In this document: positions 10,604-18,773 of the stretch, in pieces
Numbering within the stretch: the first letter of the stretch is position 1
How the letters are laid out: each line of letters starts with the position of its first letter
Program-made: the position numbers and the translations under genes
From: Shinella curvata
GTDB taxonomy: Bacteria > Pseudomonadota > Alphaproteobacteria > Rhizobiales > Rhizobiaceae
Direction of reading: 5' to 3'
Assembly (NCBI RefSeq): GCF_022899935.1
Contig: NZ_JALJCJ010000002.1
Location: forward strand, 868,001 to 932,000
DNA length: 64,000 bases
Notes under the pieces: model-generated
The model's input: only the letters and a program-made list of their open reading frames with translations
Database searches by the model: none
Told to the model about the DNA's origin: nothing

Positions 10604-11182
10604 TCACTCGTCCAGTCCGCAGATCGAGCGGGCAATGCCGTCCTGCCAGTCCTTGAGCAGAACGAATTGCGCCTGGCCGGCGACAGGACGACCGTTGCTC
10701 TTGCCCTTGCCGGTCAGGACGTTGAGGTCGCATTCGCTGCCGCCGTCAGGATTGAGCGTATCATAGGAAGAATAGGTATAGCCGGCGACGATGAAGTCGA
10801 AATTGCGGTAGGCTATGGTGAGCGACTGGCGCCAGCGGTCGCGGCCGACCGAATCGTTCTTGGTCGTCAGGGTGAAGGAGCCATTGGCGAGCGCGGCGAC
10901 CTCCGGCTCCTGGCCATACATGGTGAGATTGCCCCAGACGGAATTCGGCAGCGACCGGACCAGCGTCAGCCGGTTTTCCTCGGGCTTGGCGAGATAGACG
11001 TAGAGCCCGTTGTCGTCGCCGCTGTCGTCACCCGGCGTGGCGATGACGGCCAGATCCGCCGCGCCGTCCTTGTTCCAGTCGCCGGTCGCCATGGCGACAA
11101 TCCGGTCTGCCGGAAAGTCGGCGGCCAGCGCAGCGGCGGGCAGGGCAATCGAAAACACGACGGCGGCGGCAAGCAACTTCAT
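10604..11182 (-). CDS. hypothetical secreted protein with FG-GAP/VCBS-like motif
   Basis: This 192-residue protein has an N-terminal Sec signal peptide (about residues 1-20, ending in ALAAD). The segment GDWNKDGAADLAVIATPGDD, followed by DDNGLYVYL, resembles an FG-GAP/VCBS-like calcium-binding repeat. Two cysteines occur near the C-terminus (SECDLN and SICGLDE). It should be periplasmic or exported. The ATG at 11182 has a GGAGG ribosome-binding site. A much longer reading frame continues upstream across dnaE but is antisense to it and not credible. The function is unknown. Confidence 0.78.
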   Translation of the reverse strand: MKLLAAAVVFSIALPAAALAADFPADRIVAMATGDWNKDGAADLAVIATPGDDSGDDNGLYVYLAKPEENRLTLVRSLPNSVWGNLTMYGQEPEVAALANGSFTLTTKNDSVGRDRWRQSLTIAYRNFDFIVAGYTYSSYDTLNPDGGSECDLNVLTGKGKSNGRPVAGQAQFVLLKDWQDGIARSICGLDE

Positions 11183-11256
11183 CTCATTTCCTCCATGGAG
11201 TGGAGGCGACCTTATTGCGCGCGGCAGCATCGGTCCAGAGGGGCTGTGGAAAGCTG

Positions 11257-11285
11257 TTGACATGAGAACAATAATAGAACAAAAT
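11257..11285 (+). promoter_or_regulatory. SOS-type promoter of the 28-residue membrane peptide
   Basis: A consensus -35, TTGACA (11257-11262), is followed after exactly 17 bases by the -10 CAAAAT (11280-11285). The LexA-type box lies between and touching the two hexamers, so a bound repressor would block RNA polymerase. Transcription would start near 11291, leaving a leader of about 20 bases that carries the ribosome-binding site of the small gene at 11313. Confidence 0.75.
11266..11280 (+). promoter_or_regulatory. LexA box (GAAC-N7-GAAC)
   Basis: The direct repeat GAAC at 11266-11269 and GAAC at 11277-11280 is separated by exactly seven A/T-only bases. GAAC-N7-GAAC is the established alphaproteobacterial SOS box. 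Its position inside a TTGACA-N17-CAAAAT promoter makes it functional-looking, and a second copy sits at dinB in this window. Confidence 0.78.
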
Positions 11286-11312
11286 AAAAACATAAAAGGA
11301 AAGGGAGCCAAA

Positions 11313-11399
11313 ATGACTGATTTTCTTCGTGACTTTGCTGCATTCACCTCCATGGCCCTGTTCGTCGCCAGCTTCTCCGTTCTTCTCTTCGGAATCTGA
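11313..11399 (+). CDS. 28-residue single-span membrane peptide, predicted SOS-induced
   Basis: This short gene starts at an ATG at 11313 with a strong purine-rich ribosome-binding site (AAGGAAAGGGAG) and ends at TGA 11397-11399. The peptide begins MTDFLRDF and then forms one hydrophobic helix of about 18 residues up to the C-terminal Gly-Ile. No other feature explains its promoter and LexA box. The layout (LexA box, short leader, tiny inner-membrane protein) matches Caulobacter SidA, a 29-residue SOS inhibitor of division that acts on FtsW. Homology cannot be judged at this size, so the functional analogy is inference. dnaE1 starts 141 bases downstream. Confidence 0.68.
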   Translation: MTDFLRDFAAFTSMALFVASFSVLLFGI

Positions 11400-11539
11400 C
11401 ATTTCCATCTCTTCGTTGAGCATTCTTGTCCGCTGCGCGCCGCTGGCGCGTGGAAAGCGGGTGCAACGCCAAGAACCGTCTGGACGAGACGGGTCCGAAT
11501 CCGTTTAAGCTCTTTCTTCTGATCGGAAGGAAGTTTGAC

Positions 11540-14500
11540 ATGGCGGAAATGGTGCAGGCGACGGTTGGCGAAGGGATCGCGGAGACGCCGGAATTCGTGC
11601 ATCTGCGCGTGCATTCGGCCTTTTCGCTTCTCGAAGGCGCCTTGCCGATCAAGAAGATCATCGGCAAGGCGATATCCGATCAGCAGCCGGCGATTGCCAT
11701 CACCGATACGAACAATCTGTTCGCTGCGCTCGAGTTTTCGCAGAAGGCCGTCGGCGATGGCATCCAGCCGCTCATTGGTTGTCAGCTGTCGATCGACATG
11801 GAGGACGAAGGTGAGGGCGAGCGGCGCGGCGGGCAGGCCCAGCTGCAGAAGCTGCCCTCTATCGTCGTTCTTGCTGCGAGCGATGCCGGCTATGCGCGCC
11901 TTGTCGAGTTTGTCAGCCGCGCCTATCTGGGCGGCGAGAGCGGGCAGGCGATCCGCATTGCCCATAGCTGGCTCGAGGAGGGTACCGACGGGCTGATTGC
12001 GCTGACGGGCGCGCGCGGCGGCCCGATCGACATGGCCTATCTTGCCGGGCAGCCCATTGTCGCGAAGGCGCGGCTTCATGCGCTGAAGCGGGTTTTCGGC
12101 GATCGGCTGTATCTTGAGCTGCAGCGTCACGGGCGCTACGACAAGCAGCACGAGCGCCGCATGGTTGAGCTCGCCTATGCGGAAGATGTGCCGCTGGTCG
12201 CGACCAACGAACCGTTCTTCCCGGCGCCTGATGACTACGATGCCCATGACGCGCTGATGGCGGTGGCACACAATGCCATGGTGTCGGACGATAATCGCTT
12301 TCGCCTGTCGCCGGATCATTATCTCAAGAGCCGCAAGGACATGGCAAAACTCTTTGCCGATCTGCCGGAGGCCCTGGAAAACACGATCGAGATCGCGAAA
12401 CGCTGCTCTTTCGTCTTGAAGACGCGCGGGCCGATCCTGCCGCGCTTCACGGGGGCGACGGACGATCCGGAGGAGGCGGAACGCGCCGAATCGGCAGAAC
12501 TGCGCCGCCAGTCCGTGGAGGGGCTGGAGAACCGCATGGCGCTGCTCGGCCTCTCGCCGGGCTATACGGAGCAGGATTATCGCGAGCGGCTGGATTTCGA
12601 GCTCAGCGTCATCGAGCGCATGAAGTTTCCCGGTTACTTCCTGATCGTTGCCGACTTTATCAAGTGGGCCAAGCAGCAGAACATTCCCGTCGGGCCGGGC
12701 CGTGGCTCGGGTGCGGGTTCGCTCGTCGCTTACGCGCTCACGATCACCGATGTCGATCCGCTGCGTTTCTCCCTGCTCTTCGAACGCTTCCTCAATCCGG
12801 AACGCGTTTCGATGCCCGACTTCGACATCGACTTCTGCCAGGACCGCCGCGAAGAGGTGATCCGCTACGTCCAGCAGAAATACGGCCGCGAGCAGGTGGC
12901 GCAGATCATTACTTTCGGTTCGCTACAGGCCCGCGCGGCACTTCGCGACGTCGGCCGCGTGCTCGAAATGCCCTATGGCCAGGTCGACAAGATCTGCAAG
13001 CTCGTGCCGAACAATCCGGCCAGCCCGACGCCGCTCTACAAGGCGATCGAGGAGGAGCCGAAGCTGCAGGAAGAGGCGGAGAAGGAGCCGGTCGTCGCGC
13101 GCCTGCTCGATATTGCCCAGAAGATCGAAGGCCTCTACCGCCACGCCTCCACGCACGCCGCCGGTATCGTGATCGGCGACCGACCGCTGTCGCAGCTTGT
13201 GCCGATGTACCGCGATCCGCGCTCCGACATGCCCGTCACCCAGTTCAACATGAAGTGGGTGGAGCAGGCCGGTCTGGTCAAATTCGACTTTCTCGGCCTG
13301 AAGACGCTGACCGTCCTGAAGACTGCCGTCGATTTCATCCGCAAGCGCAATATCGAAGTGCATCTCGAAAGCCTGCCGCTGGACGACCTGCTTACCTACG
13401 AGATGCTGTCGCGCGGCGAGACGGTCGGCGTGTTCCAGGTGGAAAGTGCCGGCATGCGCAAGGCGCTGATCGGCATGCGGCCGGACTGCATCGAGGACAT
13501 CATCGCGCTCGTGGCGCTCTACCGTCCCGGCCCGATGGAGAACATTCCGGTCTACAACGCCCGCAAGCACGGCGAGGAAGAGATCGAATCGATCCATCCG
13601 ACGATCGACCATCTGCTCAAGGAAACCCAGGGCGTTATCGTCTACCAGGAACAGGTGATGCAGATCGCCCAGGTTCTCTCGGGCTATTCGCTCGGCGAGG
13701 CCGATCTTCTGCGCCGCGCCATGGGCAAGAAGATCAAGGAGGAGATGGACAAGCAGCGCGCCCGTTTCGTCGATGGCGCGGTCAAGAACGGCGTGTCCAA
13801 GCCGCAGTCCGACCTGATCTTCGACCTGCTCGCCAAATTCGCCAACTACGGCTTCAACAAGTCGCACGCCGCCGCCTACGCCATCGTCTCCTATCAGACC
13901 GCCTATCTAAAGGCGCATTACCCGGTCGAGTTCCTGGCCGCGTCGATGACCTACGATATGTCCAACACGGACAAGTTGAACGATTTCCGGCAGGATGCAG
14001 GCCGTCTCGGGATCGCTGTCATTCCACCCTCGGTGCAGACGTCCTTTGCGCATTTCGAGACCGGCGAGAGCCGCATCTATTACGCGCTCGCCGCCATCAA
14101 GGGGGTGGGCGAAGCGGCGGTGCAGCATATCGTCGAGGTGAGGGGCAACGCCCCCTTCAAGAGCCTCGAGGATTTCTGCACGCGCATCGATCCGAAATTC
14201 GTCAACCGCCGGGTTTTCGAAAGCCTTATCGTTGCCGGCGCCTTCGATTGTTTCGGCCATGACCGCGCCGCCATGATCGCCGGCCTCGACCGTCTGCTGG
14301 GGGCGGCCCAGCGCGCGCAGGAGAACAAGACGAGCGGGCAGGGCGACATTTTCGGCATGGGCGCTGCGACCGGGCCGGAGGTCATCACGCTGCCCGCCTA
14401 TACGCCCTGGCTTGCCTCGGAGAAGCTCCACCGCGAATTCCAGGTGCTCGGCTTCTATCTCTCGGCGCACCCGCTCGATACCTATGCGCCGCTTCTTGCG

Positions 14501-15034
14501 AAGATGCGCGTCCAGACCTTCGGCGATTTCGCCGCCGCCGTGAAGCGCGGCGCGACGGCCGGCCGGCTTGCCGGTACGGTCACCTCCAAGCAGGAGCGCA
14601 AGACCCGCACCGGCAACAAGATGGGCATCGTCGCCTTCTCGGATTCTTCCGGCCAGTTCGAGGCCGTGCTGTTTTCCGAAATGCTCAACCAGTATCGCGA
14701 CCTGCTGGAGCCCGGCAAATCGCTGGTCATGACCGTGCAGGCGGAAGAGCGCCCGGAAGGCATCGGCCTGCGCATCCAGACGCTGCGCTCGCTGGAGGAG
14801 GAGGCGCTCCAGACACAGAAGGCGCTGCGCGTCTATGTCCGTGACAGCGGCCCGCTGCGCTCCATCGCCGCCCATCTCAACACGAAGGGCGACGGCCTCG
14901 TCTCCTTCATCGTCATCAAGGACAATGGCCAGCGCGAAATCGAGGTGGAGCTGAACGAACGCTTCCGCATCTCCCCCGAAATCGCCGCCGCCCTGCGTTC
15001 GGCGCCGGGCGTGCTGGATGTGGAGCTGGTCTAG
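11540..15034 (+). CDS. dnaE: DNA polymerase III subunit alpha (replicative, DnaE1)
   Basis: This is the catalytic subunit of the replicative polymerase. The 1164-residue protein has an N-terminal PHP domain (VHLRVHSAFSLLEGA near residue 20), the polymerase palm with PDFDIDFCQDRREEV (catalytic Asp427 and Asp429), fingers, a helix-hairpin-helix region, and a C-terminal OB fold (GRLAGTVTSKQERKTRTGNK). The length and PHP sequence fit DnaE1 and not the shorter error-prone DnaE2, and no imuA/imuB genes are adjacent. The ATG at 11540 has GGAAGGAAG upstream; the frame stays open 38 codons earlier without a better site. Confidence 0.96.
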   Translation: MAEMVQATVGEGIAETPEFVHLRVHSAFSLLEGALPIKKIIGKAISDQQPAIAITDTNNLFAALEFSQKAVGDGIQPLIGCQLSIDMEDEGEGERRGGQAQLQKLPSIVVLAASDAGYARLVEFVSRAYLGGESGQAIRIAHSWLEEGTDGLIALTGARGGPIDMAYLAGQPIVAKARLHALKRVFGDRLYLELQRHGRYDKQHERRMVELAYAEDVPLVATNEPFFPAPDDYDAHDALMAVAHNAMVSDDNRFRLSPDHYLKSRKDMAKLFADLPEALENTIEIAKRCSFVLKTRGPILPRFTGATDDPEEAERAESAELRRQSVEGLENRMALLGLSPGYTEQDYRERLDFELSVIERMKFPGYFLIVADFIKWAKQQNIPVGPGRGSGAGSLVAYALTITDVDPLRFSLLFERFLNPERVSMPDFDIDFCQDRREEVIRYVQQKYGREQVAQIITFGSLQARAALRDVGRVLEMPYGQVDKICKLVPNNPASPTPLYKAIEEEPKLQEEAEKEPVVARLLDIAQKIEGLYRHASTHAAGIVIGDRPLSQLVPMYRDPRSDMPVTQFNMKWVEQAGLVKFDFLGLKTLTVLKTAVDFIRKRNIEVHLESLPLDDLLTYEMLSRGETVGVFQVESAGMRKALIGMRPDCIEDIIALVALYRPGPMENIPVYNARKHGEEEIESIHPTIDHLLKETQGVIVYQEQVMQIAQVLSGYSLGEADLLRRAMGKKIKEEMDKQRARFVDGAVKNGVSKPQSDLIFDLLAKFANYGFNKSHAAAYAIVSYQTAYLKAHYPVEFLAASMTYDMSNTDKLNDFRQDAGRLGIAVIPPSVQTSFAHFETGESRIYYALAAIKGVGEAAVQHIVEVRGNAPFKSLEDFCTRIDPKFVNRRVFESLIVAGAFDCFGHDRAAMIAGLDRLLGAAQRAQENKTSGQGDIFGMGAATGPEVITLPAYTPWLASEKLHREFQVLGFYLSAHPLDTYAPLLAKMRVQTFGDFAAAVKRGATAGRLAGTVTSKQERKTRTGNKMGIVAFSDSSGQFEAVLFSEMLNQYRDLLEPGKSLVMTVQAEERPEGIGLRIQTLRSLEEEALQTQKALRVYVRDSGPLRSIAAHLNTKGDGLVSFIVIKDNGQREIEVELNERFRISPEIAAALRSAPGVLDVELV

Positions 15035-15076
15035 GCACGGGAGTTCAGCGAAAAACCCGTGTTCTGCCGCAGCCTA

Positions 15077-15475
15077 TCAAGCAGCGGTCGGAATGCGGGC
15101 GATGACCTTGATCTCGAAATCGAAGCCGGCAAGCCAGCTCACACCGATGGCCGTCCAGTTGGGATAGGGCCGTGTGGTGAAAATCTCCTGCTTGACGGTC
15201 ATGATCGCGCCGAACTGGTTTTCGGGATCCGTATGGAAGGTTGTGACGTCGACGATGTCGTCGAAGGTGCAGCCGGCTGCTGCGAGCGTCGCCTTGAGGT
15301 TGCGAAAGGCGAGACGCACCTGGCTCTCGAAATCGGGTTCCGGTGTGCCGTCGCTGCGGCTTCCGACCTGTCCGGAGACGAACAGAAGATCGCCGGAGCG
15401 GATGGCTGCCGAATAGCCGTGGTCGTCATAGAGGGCGTGTCGATCCGCCGGAAAAATCGCTTCGCGCGTGGGCAT
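15077..15475 (-). CDS. RidA family protein (YjgF/YER057c/UK114)
   Basis: This 132-residue protein belongs to the RidA/YjgF family of enamine/imine deaminases that detoxify reactive intermediates from PLP enzymes. The family features are AAIRSGDLLFVSGQVG, the helix with QVRLAFRNLKATLAAAG, and a C-terminal strand that is IKVIARIP here. The key arginine of the archetypal RidA (normally near residue 105 in a TRSAV-like context) is not obvious, so it may be one of the Rid1-7 subgroups. It is divergent from the TetR gene at 15624, across two operator-like palindromes, so it may be that regulator's target. Confidence 0.88.
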   Translation of the reverse strand: MPTREAIFPADRHALYDDHGYSAAIRSGDLLFVSGQVGSRSDGTPEPDFESQVRLAFRNLKATLAAAGCTFDDIVDVTTFHTDPENQFGAIMTVKQEIFTTRPYPNWTAIGVSWLAGFDFEIKVIARIPTAA

Positions 15476-15533
15476 AGGTGGTCTCTCTTCTCATCTGCGC
15501 GGTCGGCACGGGAGAACTTCACGGTGACCGCAA

Positions 15534-15558
15534 TTTCGTATACGTTACGTATATGAAA
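15534..15558. promoter_or_regulatory. operator-like palindrome 1 (TetR/RidA divergent region)
   Basis: The core TATACG-TTA-CGTATA (15539-15553) is a perfect 6-bp inverted repeat with a three-base centre. The flanks extend it to 11-bp arms with one mismatch (TTTCg and TGAAA outside the core). Its centre at 15546 is 51 bases from the centre of the second copy, close to five helical turns. Confidence 0.75.
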
Positions 15559-15585
15559 TTGGTCTTCGAAGGCTGGAATGTCAAG

Positions 15586-15608
15586 TTCATATACGGTGCG
15601 TATATGAA
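15586..15608. promoter_or_regulatory. operator-like palindrome 2 (TetR/RidA divergent region)
   Basis: Arms TTCATATACG and CGTATATGAA form a perfect 10-bp inverted repeat around GTG. It shares the TATACG-N3-CGTATA core with the first copy. It abuts the AAGGAG ribosome-binding site of the TetR gene, so occupancy would repress that gene. This is most simply the binding site of the adjacent TetR protein. Confidence 0.78.
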
Positions 15609-15623
15609 AAAGGAGTTTCGGGA

Positions 15624-16214
15624 GTGAACAAGCGTCTCGCGCTGATGGAAGAAAACCGCACGAAGCTGATCGGCGCGGCGCGAAAAGCCTTTGCCGAAAA
15701 GGGCTATTCCGCGGCTTCCATGGATGACCTGACCGCGGCGGTCGGCCTGACTCGCGGCGCGCTCTATCATAATTTCGGCGACAAACGCGGCCTTCTCGCG
15801 GCTGTCGTCCACCAGATCGATACGGAAATGGCGTTCCGCGCCAAAGCGATCGGAGAGGGCGTCGCAGGCGACTGGAACGCCCTTCTGGCTGAAGGCATTG
15901 CTTACATCGAGATGGCGCTCGATCCGGAGGTACAGAGGATCGTCCTGCTCGATGGTCCCGCTGTGCTGGGGGATCCCTCGCAGTGGCCAAGCCAGAGCCA
16001 TTGTCTGGAAGTGACGCGAATAAAGGTCGAGCGTCTGATCGCCGATGGCATCGTGAAGCCGGTGGATGCCGAGGCCGCTGCGCGGCTGCTCAGCGGCACC
16101 GCGCTGAATGCCGCGCTTTGGGTCGCAGCAAGCGACAATCCGAAGGATGTGCTGCCGAAGGTGATCGAGGCGTTCGAGGCGTTTGCCACGGGCCTGTTGG
16201 CGCGTCCCGCCTGA
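15624..16214 (+). CDS. TetR/AcrR family transcriptional regulator
   Basis: This 196-residue regulator has an N-terminal helix-turn-helix at about residues 10-56 (FAEKGYSAASMDDLTAAVG, then TRGALYHNFGDKRGLL), followed by an all-helical ligand-binding domain. It starts at GTG 15624 with AAGGAG nine bases upstream. It is divergent from the RidA gene. Two matching palindromes lie in the 148-base intergenic space and the nearer one abuts its ribosome-binding site, which suggests autorepression and control of the RidA gene. The ligand is unknown. Confidence 0.93.
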   Translation: MNKRLALMEENRTKLIGAARKAFAEKGYSAASMDDLTAAVGLTRGALYHNFGDKRGLLAAVVHQIDTEMAFRAKAIGEGVAGDWNALLAEGIAYIEMALDPEVQRIVLLDGPAVLGDPSQWPSQSHCLEVTRIKVERLIADGIVKPVDAEAAARLLSGTALNAALWVAASDNPKDVLPKVIEAFEAFATGLLARPA

Positions 16215-16313
16215 ACGTCACCATGGAAAAGACGCGCCGCACATCTTGACCTTGGTGGAAGGCTATACAAGTTCCTGAGCTGTCACCGTAAAGAAGGGAG
16301 CGGGAAGGTTCCG

Positions 16314-17264
16314 ATGCGATTGCAAACTGTTGTTGTGTGCGGTCTTTTCGCTGTTTGGGGGCTTCCGTCATTTGCCATGGCCGAACGTGCGACGATCGTT
16401 ATCGAAGAACAAGTCGCACCGACCGACGACGCCCAATTGCGCAAGCGTGTCGCAGTGATGAGCGGCAGGCTGGAAGACGACAGCATCCAGTTCAGCGGTA
16501 CGGACGCCATGGCCGAATTGAAGGCGCTTCGCGCCTATGTCGGCAAAAGGGACGATCTTTTAAGCGAACGTCGCCAGATCCTGTCGATGATCGGCCGCGT
16601 CACGTCCCGTTCGTCGCTCTTGCCTTTTGAGGATGGTATTGATGCTCTGGCCGAGCTGATGACCTTGACCGAAGGAGACGACCGTCCCGCCGGCCGCCGG
16701 CTTGGGGATCGCTATCTCTATGCCGAACTTCTGGGCGCCTATGCCGCCATTCCCGGCAACAGTGCGAGCCACGCCCTTTCCGCCGAGCAATACGGTAAGG
16801 CCGCCCTCATGGCCGACCACTATGATGGTTACAGTGACGACCAGCGCGCAGGCGTGCGCCAGAAGCAGGCCTTCGAACTGCACGAGGCCAAGCGATACGA
16901 GGAGGCATACGCCCTCAATCTGGATGTGCTGGCCCGCGGCGAGAAAATCTACGGCAAGAGCCATCCAAATCTTACGACCGTGCTGACCAATCTCGCACAG
17001 AACCTGCATGCCATGGGGCGCAAGCAGGAGGCCGAGCCCTACCTTGTCCGCGTGCTGGCGATTGCCGAGGCGGAGAACGATCTCGAGACCGTGCAGGACC
17101 TGCTGTTCCAGCGGGGCGTGCTTGCCTATGAGCTCGGCCGCAAGGAGGATGCGAAGTCTTTCATGGTGACCCGGATCGACCGTCTGCGGGCCGCGGGTGA
17201 GGAAGCCCGGCTCGCTACGGCCGAAGAGGACTATGAAGAATTGTTGCAGCGTATCGGCGAGTAA
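16314..17264 (+). CDS. secreted tetratricopeptide-repeat protein
   Basis: This 316-residue protein has a signal peptide (about residues 1-23, ending AMA) and tetratricopeptide-like helical repeats in its second half. One reads RYEEAYALNLDVLARGEKIYG and the next HPNLTTVLTNLAQNLHAMGR, a pattern seen in kinesin-light-chain-type TPRs. It should be a periplasmic scaffold. An AAGAAGGGAGCGGG ribosome-binding region precedes the ATG. The partner proteins are unknown. It converges with the L,D-transpeptidase gene. Confidence 0.83.
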   Translation: MRLQTVVVCGLFAVWGLPSFAMAERATIVIEEQVAPTDDAQLRKRVAVMSGRLEDDSIQFSGTDAMAELKALRAYVGKRDDLLSERRQILSMIGRVTSRSSLLPFEDGIDALAELMTLTEGDDRPAGRRLGDRYLYAELLGAYAAIPGNSASHALSAEQYGKAALMADHYDGYSDDQRAGVRQKQAFELHEAKRYEEAYALNLDVLARGEKIYGKSHPNLTTVLTNLAQNLHAMGRKQEAEPYLVRVLAIAEAENDLETVQDLLFQRGVLAYELGRKEDAKSFMVTRIDRLRAAGEEARLATAEEDYEELLQRIGE

Positions 17265-17328
17265 GGAAATGAAAAAGCCCACCCTGCCGGATGGCGGATG
17301 GCCTTGAAGAGAGGGGCGGTGCAGGTGA

Positions 17329-18642
17329 TCAGTTGATGACCGTTACCGACGATTTCTTCTTTTTCTTGGATTTCTTGCCGCCTTCGACGGCGCCGGCATC
17401 CGCCTTCTGCACCTTGCGCGTCACGGTGATGAAGTCCGTACCGTCGCCCGTTTCCGGGCCAAGGCCGGTGTCGGAGATCGACAGCGAGGCGCCTTCTCCC
17501 ATCAGTTCGGAGATGCGCAGGCGCGTGTCGGCGGGAATGTCCAGCCGGTCCAGCGTCTTCGTCAACGCGTCGGGCTGCGTCGCGTCCGCCTCCGTGGTGA
17601 TGCCGAGGCGCTTCATCGTCGCGCTGGGAAGCTGGTTGTCGACACTCATGCCGAACCAGTCCGCCTTGCCCTTGTCGCTATCGACGTCGCGGGCGAGCAG
17701 GAAATGGGTGCCGAGCGCGATTTCGGGATTGCGGATGGTGATGGCGGCCTCGACCAGCGGCTTGAACTTCTGGCGCACGAGGATCTGGCCGTTCGGCGGC
17801 GCGCCCTTGCCGGCCTTGGCATAGACGGCGGTCAGGAGCTCCGGCGTCACCATGCCGTCCTCGTTTAGGCCCTCGGCAAGCTGGAAGGCGCGGATGGCGA
17901 TCACGGTCTGCTTGCCGTGCAGTCCGTCCGCAACGCCGGCATCATAGCCCAGCGAGGTCAGCAGCGTCTGCAGGTCGATCATCATCTCGCGGTCGCCGCG
18001 GCGGGTGATGAGGATGCGGATCGGGTCCTGCTCGGTCTTCTGCACGATAGGTGTCAGGACTTCCGGCTTCGGATCGGTCATCGCGACCTCGACAGCCTTG
18101 TCTCCGGCCTCCATCAGGCCGGGCCGCAAGCCCGCCTCGGAAAGAATCGGCGTATCGGGCACGACGACGACGGGCTTGAACAGCGCGGCATGAACAATTT
18201 CCTGCGGCGCGATCTCACGATCCGTGATGAGCACATGGCCGCCGCGCCGCGTCACGCTGAACAGTGTCTTTGCGAAATCGTTGGGCAGGCGCACGCAGCC
18301 ATGCGAGGCGGGATAGGAGGGCACGCTGTTGGAGGCGTGCAGCGCGATACCCGACCAGGTCAGCCGCTGCATGAACGGCATCGGCGCGCTGTCATAGAGG
18401 TTGGAGAAGTGCGTGCGCTTCTTCTCCAGGATCGAGAATATGCCGGTCGGCGTCGAATGGCCGGCCTTGCCGGTGGAGACATGCGAGGTGGCGACAACCA
18501 CGTCGCCATCGTAGATTTTCAGTTCCTGCAGATCTTTCGACACGATGATCTGGAGCGGCCCTTCGAGCGTGCCCGCAAGCGCGGTACCGCAGCTCAGCAG
18601 CAGGCCAAGTATGCTCATGCCAGTCGCCAGGCGAAACTTCAT
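17329..18642 (-). CDS. L,D-transpeptidase (YkuD) with peptidoglycan-binding domain
   Basis: This is a periplasmic cell-wall cross-linking enzyme of 437 residues. A signal peptide (to about residue 23) is followed by the YkuD domain: HASNSVPS begins near residue 102 and the catalytic motif is SHGCVRL at 113-119, with Cys116 the nucleophile. A PG_binding_1 helical domain follows in the middle (LQTLLTSLGYDAGVADGLHG). The last residues are lysine-rich (KKSKKKKK). The ATG at 18642 is preferred; an in-frame ATG at 18651 is also possible. Alphaproteobacteria of this group rely heavily on L,D cross-links. Confidence 0.9.
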   Translation of the reverse strand: MKFRLATGMSILGLLLSCGTALAGTLEGPLQIIVSKDLQELKIYDGDVVVATSHVSTGKAGHSTPTGIFSILEKKRTHFSNLYDSAPMPFMQRLTWSGIALHASNSVPSYPASHGCVRLPNDFAKTLFSVTRRGGHVLITDREIAPQEIVHAALFKPVVVVPDTPILSEAGLRPGLMEAGDKAVEVAMTDPKPEVLTPIVQKTEQDPIRILITRRGDREMMIDLQTLLTSLGYDAGVADGLHGKQTVIAIRAFQLAEGLNEDGMVTPELLTAVYAKAGKGAPPNGQILVRQKFKPLVEAAITIRNPEIALGTHFLLARDVDSDKGKADWFGMSVDNQLPSATMKRLGITTEADATQPDALTKTLDRLDIPADTRLRISELMGEGASLSISDTGLGPETGDGTDFITVTRKVQKADAGAVEGGKKSKKKKKSSVTVIN

Positions 18643-18773
18643 GTTACCCATCCGTACGCAATACAAACCGACGGCAAGCGTAGTGCATCCGATTTAAGGA
18701 AGGCTTGATGCACCCGGCCGATCCCCCGATCTGTGCCAACCCGATGCAGTGAAGAACGCCGGTCTGTCGGGAT

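Noticed and set aside
10604-12319. A 571-codon minus-strand reading frame covering the secreted protein and running into dnaE
   Set aside because: Only the part up to the ATG at 11182, with a signal peptide and ribosome-binding site, is credible. The rest is antisense to the peptide gene, its promoter and dnaE.
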